Origin: Mycolicibacterium sp. BiH015
GTDB taxonomy: Bacteria > Actinomycetota > Actinomycetes > Mycobacteriales > Mycobacteriaceae
DNA: 64,000 nucleotides
Direction: 5' to 3'
Assembly: GCF_027706845.1 (NCBI RefSeq)
Contig: NZ_JAQGCZ010000001.1
Coordinates: 124,001 to 188,000 of the forward strand
The translations under genes were made by a program, and so were the position numbers. Below the pieces are notes generated by a model. It worked only from the letters and a program-made list of their open reading frames with translations. It did no database searches and was not told the origin of the DNA. This document shows, piece by piece, positions 29,257 to 38,524 of the stretch. Position 1 is the stretch's first letter, and every line of letters begins with the position of its first letter.

Positions 29257-30249
29257 TCATGCGAGCGAGGGAATGACCTCGCGCTCGAACAACTCGATGC
29301 CGGTACGGTCGTATGCGGCTTCTGGGAAGTAGCAGATCACGTACTCGCATCCGAGGCCCCGCAGCCTCTGCAGCGTCTCCACGAGCTGTTCGGGTGTTCC
29401 GCTACCCGCCTGAGGCGTGCTCATCGAGTTCAGCATGGCGTCTGCGGCGGCCTCGCCGGTCAATCCGCTGATCCGCGAGCGCACCGCGGCGAGCCTGTCC
29501 CTGACCTCATTCTCTGTCGTCGCCACCACGACGTTGATGTTCGCCGATCGGACGATGGCGTCGAAGTCCGTTCCGACGTCGCGACAGTGGTCGGCCAGCA
29601 CCTGCGACTTGTGCTCGAATCCCTCGGGTTCTGAGGTGAAGTTGGTGTACTGCGCGTACTTCGCCGCGATGCGCAGCGTGACCTTCTCGCCGCCTCCGGC
29701 GATCCACAATGGGATCCCGCCGTCCTGCAGCGGGCGGGGCGCCACGATGGCCCCGTCGGTCTGGTAGTGCTTGCCGTCGAAAGTGACGACACCGTCGCGC
29801 CACGCGTCCCGCATGATCTGCACGCCCTCGTCGAGCCGCGCGAGTCGCACCCCCGCCGAGGGGAAGCCATACCCGTAGGCCCGCCACTCGTGCTCGTACC
29901 AGCCGCCGCCGATGCCCATCTGCACCCGGCCCCCGGAGATCACATCTGTGGTCGCGGCGACCTTGGCGAGGTACGCGGGATTGCGGTAACTCATCGCGGT
30001 GCACATCTGACCCAACTTGATCCGCGACGTCGTCGCGGCATAGGCGGCCATCAGCGACCAGGCTTCGTGAGTGGCCTCGTCGGTGGGCACCGGCACGGTG
30101 TGGAAGTGGTCGTACACCCACAGCGAGTCCCAGACTTCTCCACTGTCGACATAGGTGGCGAGATCGCTCATGACGCGCCAGTGATCACGTGGTTCGATTC
30201 CGACGAGGTCGAGTCGCCAGCCCTGCGGGATGAAGAGTCCAAAGCGCAT
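29257..30249 (-). CDS. LLM-class F420-dependent oxidoreductase
   Basis: A 330-residue luciferase-like TIM-barrel protein. It starts MRFGLFIPQGWRLDLVGIEP, has WDSLWVYDHF, the conserved LGQMCTAMSYRNPAYLAKVAATTDVISGGR block, the GIGGGWYEHEW loop and IPLWIAGGGEKVTLRIAAKYA. These are family features of F420-dependent dehydrogenases/reductases abundant in mycobacteria. Substrate cannot be assigned. It is divergent from the adjacent split-barrel protein gene, which belongs to another F420-binding family. Confidence 0.85.
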   Translation of the reverse strand: MRFGLFIPQGWRLDLVGIEPRDHWRVMSDLATYVDSGEVWDSLWVYDHFHTVPVPTDEATHEAWSLMAAYAATTSRIKLGQMCTAMSYRNPAYLAKVAATTDVISGGRVQMGIGGGWYEHEWRAYGYGFPSAGVRLARLDEGVQIMRDAWRDGVVTFDGKHYQTDGAIVAPRPLQDGGIPLWIAGGGEKVTLRIAAKYAQYTNFTSEPEGFEHKSQVLADHCRDVGTDFDAIVRSANINVVVATTENEVRDRLAAVRSRISGLTGEAAADAMLNSMSTPQAGSGTPEQLVETLQRLRGLGCEYVICYFPEAAYDRTGIELFEREVIPSLA

Positions 30250-30333
30250 GATCCGACTCTAGGCGGACGTCAGATTCGGCGACGGTCGGCTGCTGCTACC
30301 AAGTTGTCACCCGTGATCAGTAGCGTGGCGAGC

Positions 30334-30759
30334 ATGGCTCTTTCGAAGGAAGAACGCGAGCAGTTCCTGGCCGAACCGCACGTCGGCGCGCTGTCGGTGT
30401 CCAACGGTGAGAACCGTGGTCCGCTCACAGTGCCGATCTGGTACCAGTACACGCCCGGTGGCGATCTGTGGTTCACCACGGGCCGCGGTTCGCGCAAGCA
30501 TCAGCTGATCGAAGCGAGCGGCTTCGTGTCGATCATGGTCGAGCGCGTGGAGCCCACGGTGCGGTACGTGGCTGTCGACGGCCCTGTGCTGCGCATCGAG
30601 CCGGGCACTGATGAGCAGCTCGTCGAGATGACGAAGCGCTACCTGCCACCCGAGAGTGTGGAGGGCTACCTCGAGTTCGCAAGGCGCGAGCACGGCGAGA
30701 GCGTGGCCGTGTTCGTCAAGACGGCGCACTGGCTGTCTGCCGACTTGGGCTCGATCTAG
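30334..30759 (+). CDS. Pyridoxamine-phosphate-oxidase-like split-barrel protein
   Basis: A 141-residue split beta-barrel protein starting MALSKEEREQFLAEPHVGALSV, with VPIWYQYTPGGDLWFTTGRGSRKHQLI, the cofactor-pocket segment of the FMN/F420 split-barrel family. Mycobacterial members usually bind F420 rather than FMN, which would suit the divergent LLM-class neighbour, but the cofactor is not provable here. The stop abuts that of the convergent CoA-ligase gene with no spacer. Confidence 0.82.
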   Translation: MALSKEEREQFLAEPHVGALSVSNGENRGPLTVPIWYQYTPGGDLWFTTGRGSRKHQLIEASGFVSIMVERVEPTVRYVAVDGPVLRIEPGTDEQLVEMTKRYLPPESVEGYLEFARREHGESVAVFVKTAHWLSADLGSI

Positions 30760-32238
30760 TCAGCCGTCGTAGAGCGCCGCGACAGCCGGCAGGCTCACCT
30801 TGAGGGCCGGGTTTTGCGGCAATTCGTCGACCACGGAGAACGCGACGGGCACGTTGTAGACGGGAAGTGCATGGCGCACCCACGTTTTGAGGTCGTCGTC
30901 GGAGGGCACCGCAGCGCCTGTGACGACTTCGATTGCCGCGAACGGAACCTGCCCGAGTCGGGGGTCGGGCACCCCGACGACGCAGGCGTCGCGCACCGCG
31001 GGGTGGGAGATGAGCACCCGCCTGACCTCCTCGGGTTGCACTTTGAATCCTCCACGGTTGATGGCGCCGTCGGCACGCCCGTGCAGGGTGACGAATCCGT
31101 CGTCGTCGATGCTGGCGATGTCCGTGGTGCGGATCCAATGCGGTCCGATCGGGGCAACCTTGGCCTCCAGCAGTCCCTGCGCTCCAGGTGGCAACACAGC
31201 TCCGCTGTCAGCGTCGACGATCCGCAATTCGGTATCGGGCAGGGCCCGCCCGACACTGTTGCGCTTCGATTCCCCGAAGTCACGCAGCATGTCGGCCGTC
31301 CACGCGCACAGTGACCCCGCGAATTCGGTTGCCCCGTAAGCGAGCCTGATGGGAATGCCGTACCGCTGCTCGAACTCATCACGCGTCTCGGGATCCAGCG
31401 GACCCGAAGCGCTGATCAGGAATTCGAGCGACGCGAGGTCGCCCGCGGGCACGTCCGCGTCGAGAAGCATCTTGATGACAGCGGGCTGAACACCGGCGCG
31501 GGCGATGCGGTGACGCTTGACCGCATCTACCCAGCCCTCGACACTGAATCGCTGCATCATCGCGACCCGACGCCCGTTGTAGATGCCTGCGATCAACTGG
31601 CACACCCCGATGCCGCCGAACTGCCAGTACGCGAATTCGGGCGGTGCATCGGCGGGAGCCTTCTCCCCGGCAGTCACGCTGAACACCGTGCGCTCCAGAA
31701 CATGGATCTCGATCGCCTGCCGCTTCGGTGGTCCCGTGGTCCCGCTCGTCAAGATCTTCAGCGCCACACCTGGTTCCGCGGGCGCGTGGGGTTTCGTGGA
31801 GTCCCGCAATTGCAGCCCGGGGATGCGGTCGACGATCGGCTCGGTGAGCGAGATCGCGATCCCCGCACTACCGATCCGCCTTGCGGCGACCATGACCGGC
31901 GGTGTCCAGTCCTCGGTATCGGCCACGACTGCCGCGGGGTTGAGCTGCTCCACGTCGCGGGCGATAGCCTCCGGCGACTGAAACGAGTAGATCATCGCGA
32001 CGGTGCGCCCGGCGGCCAAGAATCCTACGATGGCCGCGGCGTGTTGGAGCCGGTTGCGAACGATCAGACCTACCGGCGCATCGTCGGCAACCTCCGCCTC
32101 ACGCAGGGTCGCAGCGATCACGGTCCCGTACGCCGCGACCTCCTTACCCGTGTACCAGCGCCCCTCGAATTCGATGCACGGGCGGTCGCCATAGTTGTTG
32201 AGCGCTGCGGCAAAGCTTGCGGTAAGCCTCTCGGTCAC
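30760..32238 (-). CDS. AMP-dependent acyl-CoA synthetase
   Basis: A 492-residue adenylate-forming enzyme. ILTSGTTGPPKRQA is the P-loop-like A3 motif, LAYGATEFAG the A5 motif, HGRADGAINRGGFKVQPEEVRRVL the A8 hinge, and NPALKVS carries the C-terminal catalytic Lys. I take GTG 32238 (VTERLTASFAAAL) as start; an ATG at 32286 would add 16 residues with no family match. It is divergent from the permease gene and the two share the palindrome at 32306-32331. Acyl substrate unknown. Confidence 0.85.
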   Translation of the reverse strand: MTERLTASFAAALNNYGDRPCIEFEGRWYTGKEVAAYGTVIAATLREAEVADDAPVGLIVRNRLQHAAAIVGFLAAGRTVAMIYSFQSPEAIARDVEQLNPAAVVADTEDWTPPVMVAARRIGSAGIAISLTEPIVDRIPGLQLRDSTKPHAPAEPGVALKILTSGTTGPPKRQAIEIHVLERTVFSVTAGEKAPADAPPEFAYWQFGGIGVCQLIAGIYNGRRVAMMQRFSVEGWVDAVKRHRIARAGVQPAVIKMLLDADVPAGDLASLEFLISASGPLDPETRDEFEQRYGIPIRLAYGATEFAGSLCAWTADMLRDFGESKRNSVGRALPDTELRIVDADSGAVLPPGAQGLLEAKVAPIGPHWIRTTDIASIDDDGFVTLHGRADGAINRGGFKVQPEEVRRVLISHPAVRDACVVGVPDPRLGQVPFAAIEVVTGAAVPSDDDLKTWVRHALPVYNVPVAFSVVDELPQNPALKVSLPAVAALYDG

Positions 32239-32305
32239 CCCGCCATTGTGGGTTATCGGACCGGGGCGGCGTAACGAGAACTTCACGCGGGCCTAACGCA
32301 GAGAA

Positions 32306-32331
32306 ATGTGTATACGCGACTGTATACACAT
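32306..32331. promoter_or_regulatory. Perfect palindromic operator over the permease start
   Basis: ATGTGTATAC (32306-32315), spacer GCGACT, GTATACACAT (32322-32331): a perfect 10-bp inverted repeat. The permease ATG (32330) lies in the right arm, so a bound protein would block initiation. The GTATAC core resembles GntR-family half-sites, but no GntR gene is present in the window. Confidence 0.75.
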
Positions 32332-33670
32332 GACTCTTGCAGATAACAGCCATACCGCCGACGTGGCTCTCGGCGACGAATTCGAGCATGAACCCGTGCC
32401 CCGGTCCGCCAGGAGGTCGCTGTTCTCCGTGTCGGCCGTCTGGGTCGGCTTTCCGATGATCATGACCTCGGCGGTCTTCTCCGGCATCATCGTCTACAAC
32501 CTCGGCTTCGTCACCGGCCTCATCGCCATCCTGGTCGGGGACTTCGTGCTGATGGGCTACGTGGGAACACTGAGCTACCTCGCAGGCCGATCCGGCAAGA
32601 ATTTCGCCCTCACCGCCGCGGATACATTCGGCCGCAAAGGCTTTCGAGTAGTCTCAGCCTTCCTGTCGACCTTGGTGATCGGCTGGTTCGCTTTCCAGAC
32701 CGGCATGGTCGGCTCCACGCTCAATGCGTCGTTGGGCTGGAGTGCTGGGTGGATCACTCTGCTTGCCGGTGTTCTGTTCGTCGCCCTGACATTCGTCGGT
32801 ATCGGGGCGATCTCCTGGATCGGGGTGGTTGCGTCGGCGCTCTTCATCCCCCTCGGCATCGTCGCCATCGCCATTGCGGCACAGGACGGTGGAGTCGGTC
32901 CGGCGTTCTCCTACGCGGGTGGAGCGGGAGTGAGTGCGTTCAGCTTCGGTGTCGCGGTGACCATGACAATCGCGTGCTTCATCGACTCGGGAACCATGAC
33001 AGCAGATTTCACCCGGTGGGCGCGCAACGGCAGGGAGGGCGCACTCGCCGCGTTCTCGGCATTCCCCATCGCCTACTTCGTAGCGCAGCTGGTCGGCGCG
33101 TTCGTCGTCGCGCTGGGCGCCTCCGCGGCGGCGGACAAGACCGGTGGTGACTTCTTGCATGTCTTGGTGGACAGCAGCGGCGTGCTGCTGGTGCTCGGTG
33201 TGCTGTTCGTGTTCGTCAATCTCGGCAGTGTGTGCGCTCACTGCCTGTACAACGGCGCGGTCGGTTTCGGCCACATCACCGGAAAAAGAATGCGGCAGTT
33301 GACGATCGTGCTCGGCATCGTCGGCACCGCGGCAGCCGTCGCCGGCATCTGGTCCTACTTCGAAGCCTGGCTCAGCCTGCTGGGCGTCCTGGTACCGCCC
33401 ATAGGGGTCATCATCATCCTCGACCAGCTCGTCTTCGCCGCGCGCCGCACCGCAAACCCGTCCGGGCTGTCCTGGAAACCGTTCGCCGCCTGGGCGATCG
33501 GAGCCACGGTCGCACTGCTCACCCACTTCTACGCACCGCAACTGTCGGACGCCGTCGTGGCAATGGTCGTCGGCGGCCTTGCTTTCACAGCGCTCACGTT
33601 CCTGAGCCGGCCGACGACCCCCGATGAAACCCGAGCGGCCGAGCCGGTGCTGAGCGGAGAATCCGCATGA
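32330..33670 (+). CDS. NCS1-family (cytosine-permease-like) transporter
   Basis: A 446-residue polytopic protein with about 12 hydrophobic segments, starting [43 protein letters not shown], an arrangement typical of CodB-like permeases for cytosine, allantoin, hydantoin or related nitrogen compounds. An ATG at 32306 would add eight residues but lies inside the palindrome. No Shine-Dalgarno sequence precedes 32330, so a leaderless transcript is possible. The stop overlaps the start of the hydrolase gene (ATGA), implying uptake of the hydrolase substrate. Confidence 0.83.
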   Translation: MTLADNSHTADVALGDEFEHEPVPRSARRSLFSVSAVWVGFPMIMTSAVFSGIIVYNLGFVTGLIAILVGDFVLMGYVGTLSYLAGRSGKNFALTAADTFGRKGFRVVSAFLSTLVIGWFAFQTGMVGSTLNASLGWSAGWITLLAGVLFVALTFVGIGAISWIGVVASALFIPLGIVAIAIAAQDGGVGPAFSYAGGAGVSAFSFGVAVTMTIACFIDSGTMTADFTRWARNGREGALAAFSAFPIAYFVAQLVGAFVVALGASAAADKTGGDFLHVLVDSSGVLLVLGVLFVFVNLGSVCAHCLYNGAVGFGHITGKRMRQLTIVLGIVGTAAAVAGIWSYFEAWLSLLGVLVPPIGVIIILDQLVFAARRTANPSGLSWKPFAAWAIGATVALLTHFYAPQLSDAVVAMVVGGLAFTALTFLSRPTTPDETRAAEPVLSGESA

Positions 33671-34365
33671 CCGTCACCATCGACGCGAATCCCTATGTGT
33701 GGCCCTACGACGGGCACATCCCCCGCGAGCACACCGCACTGATCAACATCGACTGGCAGGTCGACTTCTGCGGCGAGGGCGGTTACGTCGACGCAATGGG
33801 ATACGACCTCTCGCTGACGCGAACTCCGTTGGGCCCGGCGCAAACAGTGTTGCGTGCGGCGCGGGAGGCGGGCCTGTTCGTGATCCACACCCGTGAAGGC
33901 CACCGCCCCGACCTGTCCGATCTGCCGCCCAACAAACGGTGGCGCTCGGCCCAGATCGGCGCCGAGATCGGATCGCTCGGTCCGTGCGGACGGATTCTGA
34001 CCAGAGGTGAACCGGGATGGGAGATCGTGCCCGAAATGGCACCCCTGGCAGGTGAACCCGTGATCGATAAGCCCGGCAAGGGCAGCTTCTACGCCACGGA
34101 CCTGGAGCTGGTCCTGGCCAGTCGCGGCATCACCCACATCGTCTTCACCGGGATCACCACGGACGTCTGCGTGCACACCACCATGCGAGACGCCAACGAC
34201 CGGGGTTATGAGTGCCTGGTCGTGTCCGACGCCACCGGCGCGACCGACTACGCGAACCATGTTGCGGCGCTGAATATGATAACGATGCAGGGCGGCGTCT
34301 TCGGGGCGCACGCACCAGCCGGCGCCGTCGTCGAGGCGCTGGAGAAGCTCGCGGCTAACCTGTAA
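33667..34365 (+). CDS. Isochorismatase-family amidohydrolase, biuret-hydrolase-like
   Basis: A 232-residue cysteine hydrolase. The family triad is present: Asp29 in NIDWQVDF, Lys138 in DKPGKGSFY and Cys168 in [17 protein letters not shown]. The blocks [36 protein letters not shown] and [11 protein letters not shown] are, from memory, shared with bacterial biuret amidohydrolase (BiuH), more than with nicotinamidase or isochorismatase proper. Overlap with the NCS1 permease suggests import and hydrolysis of a biuret- or ureide-like compound. The 3' end overlaps the convergent regulator by 11 bases. Exact substrate is inferred. Confidence 0.8.
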   Translation: MTVTIDANPYVWPYDGHIPREHTALINIDWQVDFCGEGGYVDAMGYDLSLTRTPLGPAQTVLRAAREAGLFVIHTREGHRPDLSDLPPNKRWRSAQIGAEIGSLGPCGRILTRGEPGWEIVPEMAPLAGEPVIDKPGKGSFYATDLELVLASRGITHIVFTGITTDVCVHTTMRDANDRGYECLVVSDATGATDYANHVAALNMITMQGGVFGAHAPAGAVVEALEKLAANL

Positions 34366-35317
34366 ACGCGCTGCGGTAATCGCTCGGGGTGGTGTGCATC
34401 TGGCGGACGAAATGATGCCGGTAGGTCGCAGGCGATTCGAATCCGACGCGGGCCGCGATCTGCTCGACGGACAACTCCGATGACTCCAGCAGCGCGAGGC
34501 TGGCCTGGATCCGCTGCTCCGTCAGCCATTTGATCGGCGTTGTGCCGGTGGCTTTCGCGAACTGACGCAGATAGCTGCGGCGCGACATCGTCGACTGGGC
34601 GGCCATCTCGTCCAGGGAGATCGGGCGGTCGAGCTTCTCCAGCGCCCAAGCCATTCCGGACGCGATACGGCCGTCACCGGCGGGGTCGGGGACGGGGGTT
34701 TCGATGTATTGCGCCTGTCCCCCGCCCCGATGCGGCGAGATGACCAACCGCCGCGCGACGTCGTTGGCGACTCGCACCCCTTTGTCGGATCGCACGATGT
34801 GGAGGCAGAGGTCCAGTCCTGCTGCGCAGCCCGCGCTGGTGAGGACGCGTCCGGCGTCGACGTAGAGCGGCGCCGGGTCGATGTCGATGTTCGGGTACGC
34901 CTCCTTGAGCAGATCCGTATAGATCCAGTGCGTTGTGGCGGTCCGACCGTCGAGCACCCCCGCGGCTGCCAGGGCGAACGCACCGGAACAGATGGAAACC
35001 AACCGGGCGCCGCGCGCGTCGGCGGCCTTGATCGCGTCGACGAGGTCCGGCGAGGCGGGTGCATGGACGTCGCCGACACTGGGGATCACCACGGTGTCGG
35101 CGTCGGCGAGGTCGGCCAAGCCGTAGGACGTTCGGACCGTGGCACCTCCGAGAAGGCGCAACTCGGTAGCCTCGGAACACAACTTGACCGAGTACCACGG
35201 CCTTTCGATGCCTGCCGAGAACCTCTCCGACAACTCGGTCATGCCGAAGATTTCCGCGGCGAGGCCCGACTCGAACCCTGACATACCGTCATAGGCGAGG
35301 ATCGCGACAGAGTGCAT
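34355..35317 (-). CDS. GlxA/AraC-family transcriptional regulator (DJ-1/PfpI plus HTH)
   Basis: A 320-residue two-domain regulator. Residues 1-170 form a DJ-1/PfpI-like amidotransferase fold ([39 protein letters not shown]). Residues about 215-320 are the AraC double helix-turn-helix ([27 protein letters not shown] ... [24 protein letters not shown]). It is convergent with the permease-hydrolase operon and could control it, though the perfect palindrome there is not an AraC-type direct repeat. Confidence 0.87.
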   Translation of the reverse strand: MHSVAILAYDGMSGFESGLAAEIFGMTELSERFSAGIERPWYSVKLCSEATELRLLGGATVRTSYGLADLADADTVVIPSVGDVHAPASPDLVDAIKAADARGARLVSICSGAFALAAAGVLDGRTATTHWIYTDLLKEAYPNIDIDPAPLYVDAGRVLTSAGCAAGLDLCLHIVRSDKGVRVANDVARRLVISPHRGGGQAQYIETPVPDPAGDGRIASGMAWALEKLDRPISLDEMAAQSTMSRRSYLRQFAKATGTTPIKWLTEQRIQASLALLESSELSVEQIAARVGFESPATYRHHFVRQMHTTPSDYRSAFTG

Positions 35318-35549
35318 GTCACTATCTTAACGAGTATCGGCACTAGGGCCACTTTCCTCGATGGCGGACCGTCGGCAGCATGGAGTGCATGTTCTACGAA
35401 CGACCGACTCAGTGGACACGACTCAAGTCAAAGATCGCTCGATACAGTGTTTTCCGTCCACTGCTCGACATCGCCGCAGGTATGCACACCGCGCACGGCT
35501 TGGCGCACGGCGTAGCACCGGCGCCCACGGCGCGGGCGCGGGCGCGGGA

Positions 35550-36953
35550 CTAGCGGCCCGGCGGTGTCGTCGGCATCGCGACGACCGCCGCCGCGCTGAC
35601 CACCGCGACCGCGATCACGCCGGCGAACACCAGCGCGGTGCCCGCCTGCACCGTGGCGGCTCCGAGACCATGAATGTCGTTGCCCTGGAAGACCGAATTC
35701 GCCATCGCCCCGAATGCCGCAACACCTACAGCGCTGCCGAGAGACCGTGCGAACATGTGCGCACCGGTCGCGACACCACGATCTTCGGCGCCGACACTCG
35801 ACTGGGCCGCAATAAGGCAGGGCAGGGCCAGCAGGCCCAGACCGCAACCGGTGACGAAGCACAGGCAGGCCACAAGGATTACGTCGGGATGATTGACCGC
35901 GGCGAGCAGACCTATCACCCCCACCAACACGACCGTCGCACCGACCAAGGCGGTCCGCTTGAATCCCACTCGCAGATAGATGCGTCCAGCCAGGCTCGCC
36001 GTCAGCGGCCACCCGATGGTGAGCGCGGTCATCGCCAAACCTGCCTGCACCGGCGCTGCGCCGACCGTCCCCTCCAGGTAAGTCGGGATGAACGACGTCA
36101 GGCCTATCAAGATCGCGCCCACGCCGAGGCCCACGACCGTCGTCGTCAGCAGAAGCCGGCGGGTCAGTACGAAGGCAGGCAGGATCGGTTCCGCAGCCCG
36201 CCGGGAAACGACCCAGAAGACGACCAGCAGCACGGCGCCGGAGGCCAGCGATCCGATGCTGGGACCCGACGTCCACGACCATGCCTGTCCCCCAGCGAGA
36301 ATGGCGAGCACGACCAGCGACAGTCCTGACGTGAGCAGGGCGGCGCCCGCATAGTCGACGCGCGCCTTCCGGCGGTCGAAGTGATCCGAGTAGCGGCGCA
36401 ACAGCATCCACGCGGCGATCAGGCACAGCGGCACATTGAACACGAACACCCCGCGCCATATGCCCCACTGCGCGAAGAGCCCACCGAAGGTCGGGCCGAT
36501 CACGGAAGCCACCGCCCAGACACTGGCGAAGTAGCCCTGCACTCGCGCACGTTCGGCAAGAGTGTAGATGTCGCCGACGATGGTGACCGACATCGGTTGC
36601 ACCGCACCGGCTCCCAGGCCCTGCACCACCCTCGCCGCGATCAGCGCGGGCATCGACCACGCAAACGCGCATAGGACCGACCCGGTCATGAACAGAGCGA
36701 TGCCGACGAGGATGACCGGCTTGCGTCCGAACGTGTCCGACAGCTTGGCAAACACCGGCGTCGTGACGGCCTGGGCGAGCAGATAGCCGGAGAACAGCCA
36801 CGGGAACAGAGCGGATCCGCCGAGTTCGGCGACGATGGTGGGTATCGCGGTCGCCAGCACCGTTGAGTCCAGCGCGACCAGGCTCAGCGCCAGCATGATC
36901 GACAACAGGACGGGCCCGCGTTCTGATCGGAACCCGACCCCGGCGACACTCAA
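35550..36953 (-). CDS. MFS drug:H+ antiporter, DHA2 (14-TM) type
   Basis: A 467-residue transporter with about 14 hydrophobic segments. The N-terminal LVALDSTVLATAIPTIVAELG is motif D1 of DHA2 exporters, and FAKLSDTFGRKPVILVGI is motif A. It follows the thiolase-like gene by 15 bases on the same strand, so it is probably the last gene of the CoA-ligase/DUF35/thiolase operon and may export or import a pathway compound. The 232 bases beyond its stop hold nothing I can assign. Confidence 0.86.
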   Translation of the reverse strand: MSVAGVGFRSERGPVLLSIMLALSLVALDSTVLATAIPTIVAELGGSALFPWLFSGYLLAQAVTTPVFAKLSDTFGRKPVILVGIALFMTGSVLCAFAWSMPALIAARVVQGLGAGAVQPMSVTIVGDIYTLAERARVQGYFASVWAVASVIGPTFGGLFAQWGIWRGVFVFNVPLCLIAAWMLLRRYSDHFDRRKARVDYAGAALLTSGLSLVVLAILAGGQAWSWTSGPSIGSLASGAVLLVVFWVVSRRAAEPILPAFVLTRRLLLTTTVVGLGVGAILIGLTSFIPTYLEGTVGAAPVQAGLAMTALTIGWPLTASLAGRIYLRVGFKRTALVGATVVLVGVIGLLAAVNHPDVILVACLCFVTGCGLGLLALPCLIAAQSSVGAEDRGVATGAHMFARSLGSAVGVAAFGAMANSVFQGNDIHGLGAATVQAGTALVFAGVIAVAVVSAAAVVAMPTTPPGR

Positions 36954-36968
36954 CGCCGGCGTAGCCCC

Positions 36969-38111
36969 TCAGTCCGCATTCGTGGACAGCACCGCGGTGC
37001 TGTGCGCCGCGATGGTGAGTCCCATTCCGTGCACCAGCGACGTCTGCGCACCCTCGACCTGACGGGCACCCGCGTCACCGCGCAACTGGGTGACAGCCTC
37101 GGTGAGCAGGAAGAGGCCCAGCATCCCGGGATGCGTGAACGACAGTCCGGCGCCGTTGGTGTTCAGCGCCAACGATCCGCCGGGTGCGATGTTGCCGTCC
37201 GCCACGAACGGCCCTCCCTCGCCCTTGCCGCAGAACCCGATGTCCTCCAACAGGATCAGCAGACTCGCGGTGAATGCGTCGTAGACATGGGCGGTGTCGA
37301 CATCGGCCAGCGAACGGCCCGCCATCTCCAGGGCGATCTTCGACGTTTGGGCCGCCACCGTGCTCGTGAGGTCCGGCATGGCCGAGACAGCGCGGTGGTT
37401 GCTCGACTCTGAGAACCCGCGCAGATAGACCGGCGGATGCGGCAGTGACGCCGCACGTTCAGCGGACACCACGACCACCGCGGCACCACCGTCGGTGACG
37501 AGGCAGCAGTCCCGGGCGTGCAACGGCGTCGACACGATCTTCGACTCCACGACGTCCTCGACCGTCAGCGGTTTCGGGTAGGGCGGGTTGGGGTGCAGCA
37601 GCGACCATTGCCGCGCAGACACCGCCACCGATGCGAGTTGCTCACTGGTGGTGCCGAACTCAGCCATGTGCCGCTGGGCCATCAGAGCGATCGACGAGAT
37701 GGGATGGATCAAGCCGTAGGGCTCCTCGTAGGCCGACCATTCGGCGCGGCTCACGAGCTTGCCCATGTCCGACCGTTGCGTGCTGCCGTAGGCGATGACT
37801 GCGACGTCGCACAACCCCGCGCCGATCGCGGCCGCCGCATGTCCGACATGGCTGACGAACGATGCCCCGCCGATGTTCGACGAATCCATGTACCGGGGGT
37901 GCATTCCAAGCCTCTCGGCCAGGTTCATCGTCGGGAACGAGTAATGCGAACTGGCGCTGAACAATCCGTCGACGTCCGCAAGTGTCAATCCGGCGTCGGC
38001 GACTGCTCGCCGGGTGGCCTCAGCCATCAGTCCTACCGGTGAGCGCCCCTGCGTCTGCCAGGTGTCGACCTCTGCGGCGCCGACGATCGCTGCTGTACCC
38101 CTGATACTCAT
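36969..38111 (-). CDS. Thiolase-like (SCP-x/Ltp2-type) protein lacking the nucleophilic cysteine
   Basis: A 380-residue thiolase-superfamily protein. In place of the usual acyl-accepting Cys the loop reads MDSSNIGGASFVSHV, so the N-terminal nucleophile is missing. The C-terminal half has VYDAFTASLLILLEDIGFCGKGEGGPFV and NTNGAGLSFTHPGMLG, blocks typical of the Ltp2-like subgroup. Members of that subgroup pair with DUF35 proteins and act as acyl-CoA aldolases. Its ATG overlaps the DUF35 stop (ATGA), which supports such a complex here. Aldolase activity is inference. Confidence 0.82.
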   Translation of the reverse strand: MSIRGTAAIVGAAEVDTWQTQGRSPVGLMAEATRRAVADAGLTLADVDGLFSASSHYSFPTMNLAERLGMHPRYMDSSNIGGASFVSHVGHAAAAIGAGLCDVAVIAYGSTQRSDMGKLVSRAEWSAYEEPYGLIHPISSIALMAQRHMAEFGTTSEQLASVAVSARQWSLLHPNPPYPKPLTVEDVVESKIVSTPLHARDCCLVTDGGAAVVVVSAERAASLPHPPVYLRGFSESSNHRAVSAMPDLTSTVAAQTSKIALEMAGRSLADVDTAHVYDAFTASLLILLEDIGFCGKGEGGPFVADGNIAPGGSLALNTNGAGLSFTHPGMLGLFLLTEAVTQLRGDAGARQVEGAQTSLVHGMGLTIAAHSTAVLSTNAD

Positions 38112-38524
38112 GACACCGCCACGAAGTGTGCGAGGGTCATTTCGTCTGTCACATCCTCGAACTCGACCCGCACACGCTGACCGATTCGAGGTGCGCCGTC
38201 CTTCGTCGTCAGATCGGCGAGTGTGCGGAAGCCTTCGTCGAAGTCGACGAGCGCGATCGTATAGGGCACCGCGTCGGCGAAGTATGGATGCCCAGCTCGC
38301 TGCTGCACGGTGTAGGAGTACACCGCGCCCTTACCGGCTGACCACTGTCGTTGCACGCCTTGGCCGCACGCCGGGCAGAATTCCTGCGGACGGGCGTACA
38401 CCGCATTGCACGCAATGCACGCGTAGTACGGCAGCCGGTGCTCTTTCAGATCGGCGTAATACTGCTTTTCCTCGCCACGTAGTTGAGGTACCGGCCGCTC
38501 ACCGGGCCGAGGCTGCGAAGTCAC
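38108..38524 (-). CDS. Zn-ribbon/OB-fold acyl-CoA-binding protein (DUF35)
   Basis: A 138-residue protein with a rubredoxin-like zinc ribbon CIACNAVYARPQEFCPAC (CX2C-X10-CX2C) followed by an OB fold (AVYSYTVQQRAGHPYFADAVPYTIALVDFDEGFR). I use GTG 38524 (VTSQPRPGERPVPQLRG) as start; the longer frame to 38701 only reads through the upstream gene. It overlaps the CoA-ligase stop by 26 bases and the thiolase-like start by four. Such proteins are the small subunits of thiolase-like enzymes (BbsA/BbsB, ChsH2/Ltp2). Confidence 0.86.
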   Translation of the reverse strand: MTSQPRPGERPVPQLRGEEKQYYADLKEHRLPYYACIACNAVYARPQEFCPACGQGVQRQWSAGKGAVYSYTVQQRAGHPYFADAVPYTIALVDFDEGFRTLADLTTKDGAPRIGQRVRVEFEDVTDEMTLAHFVAVS

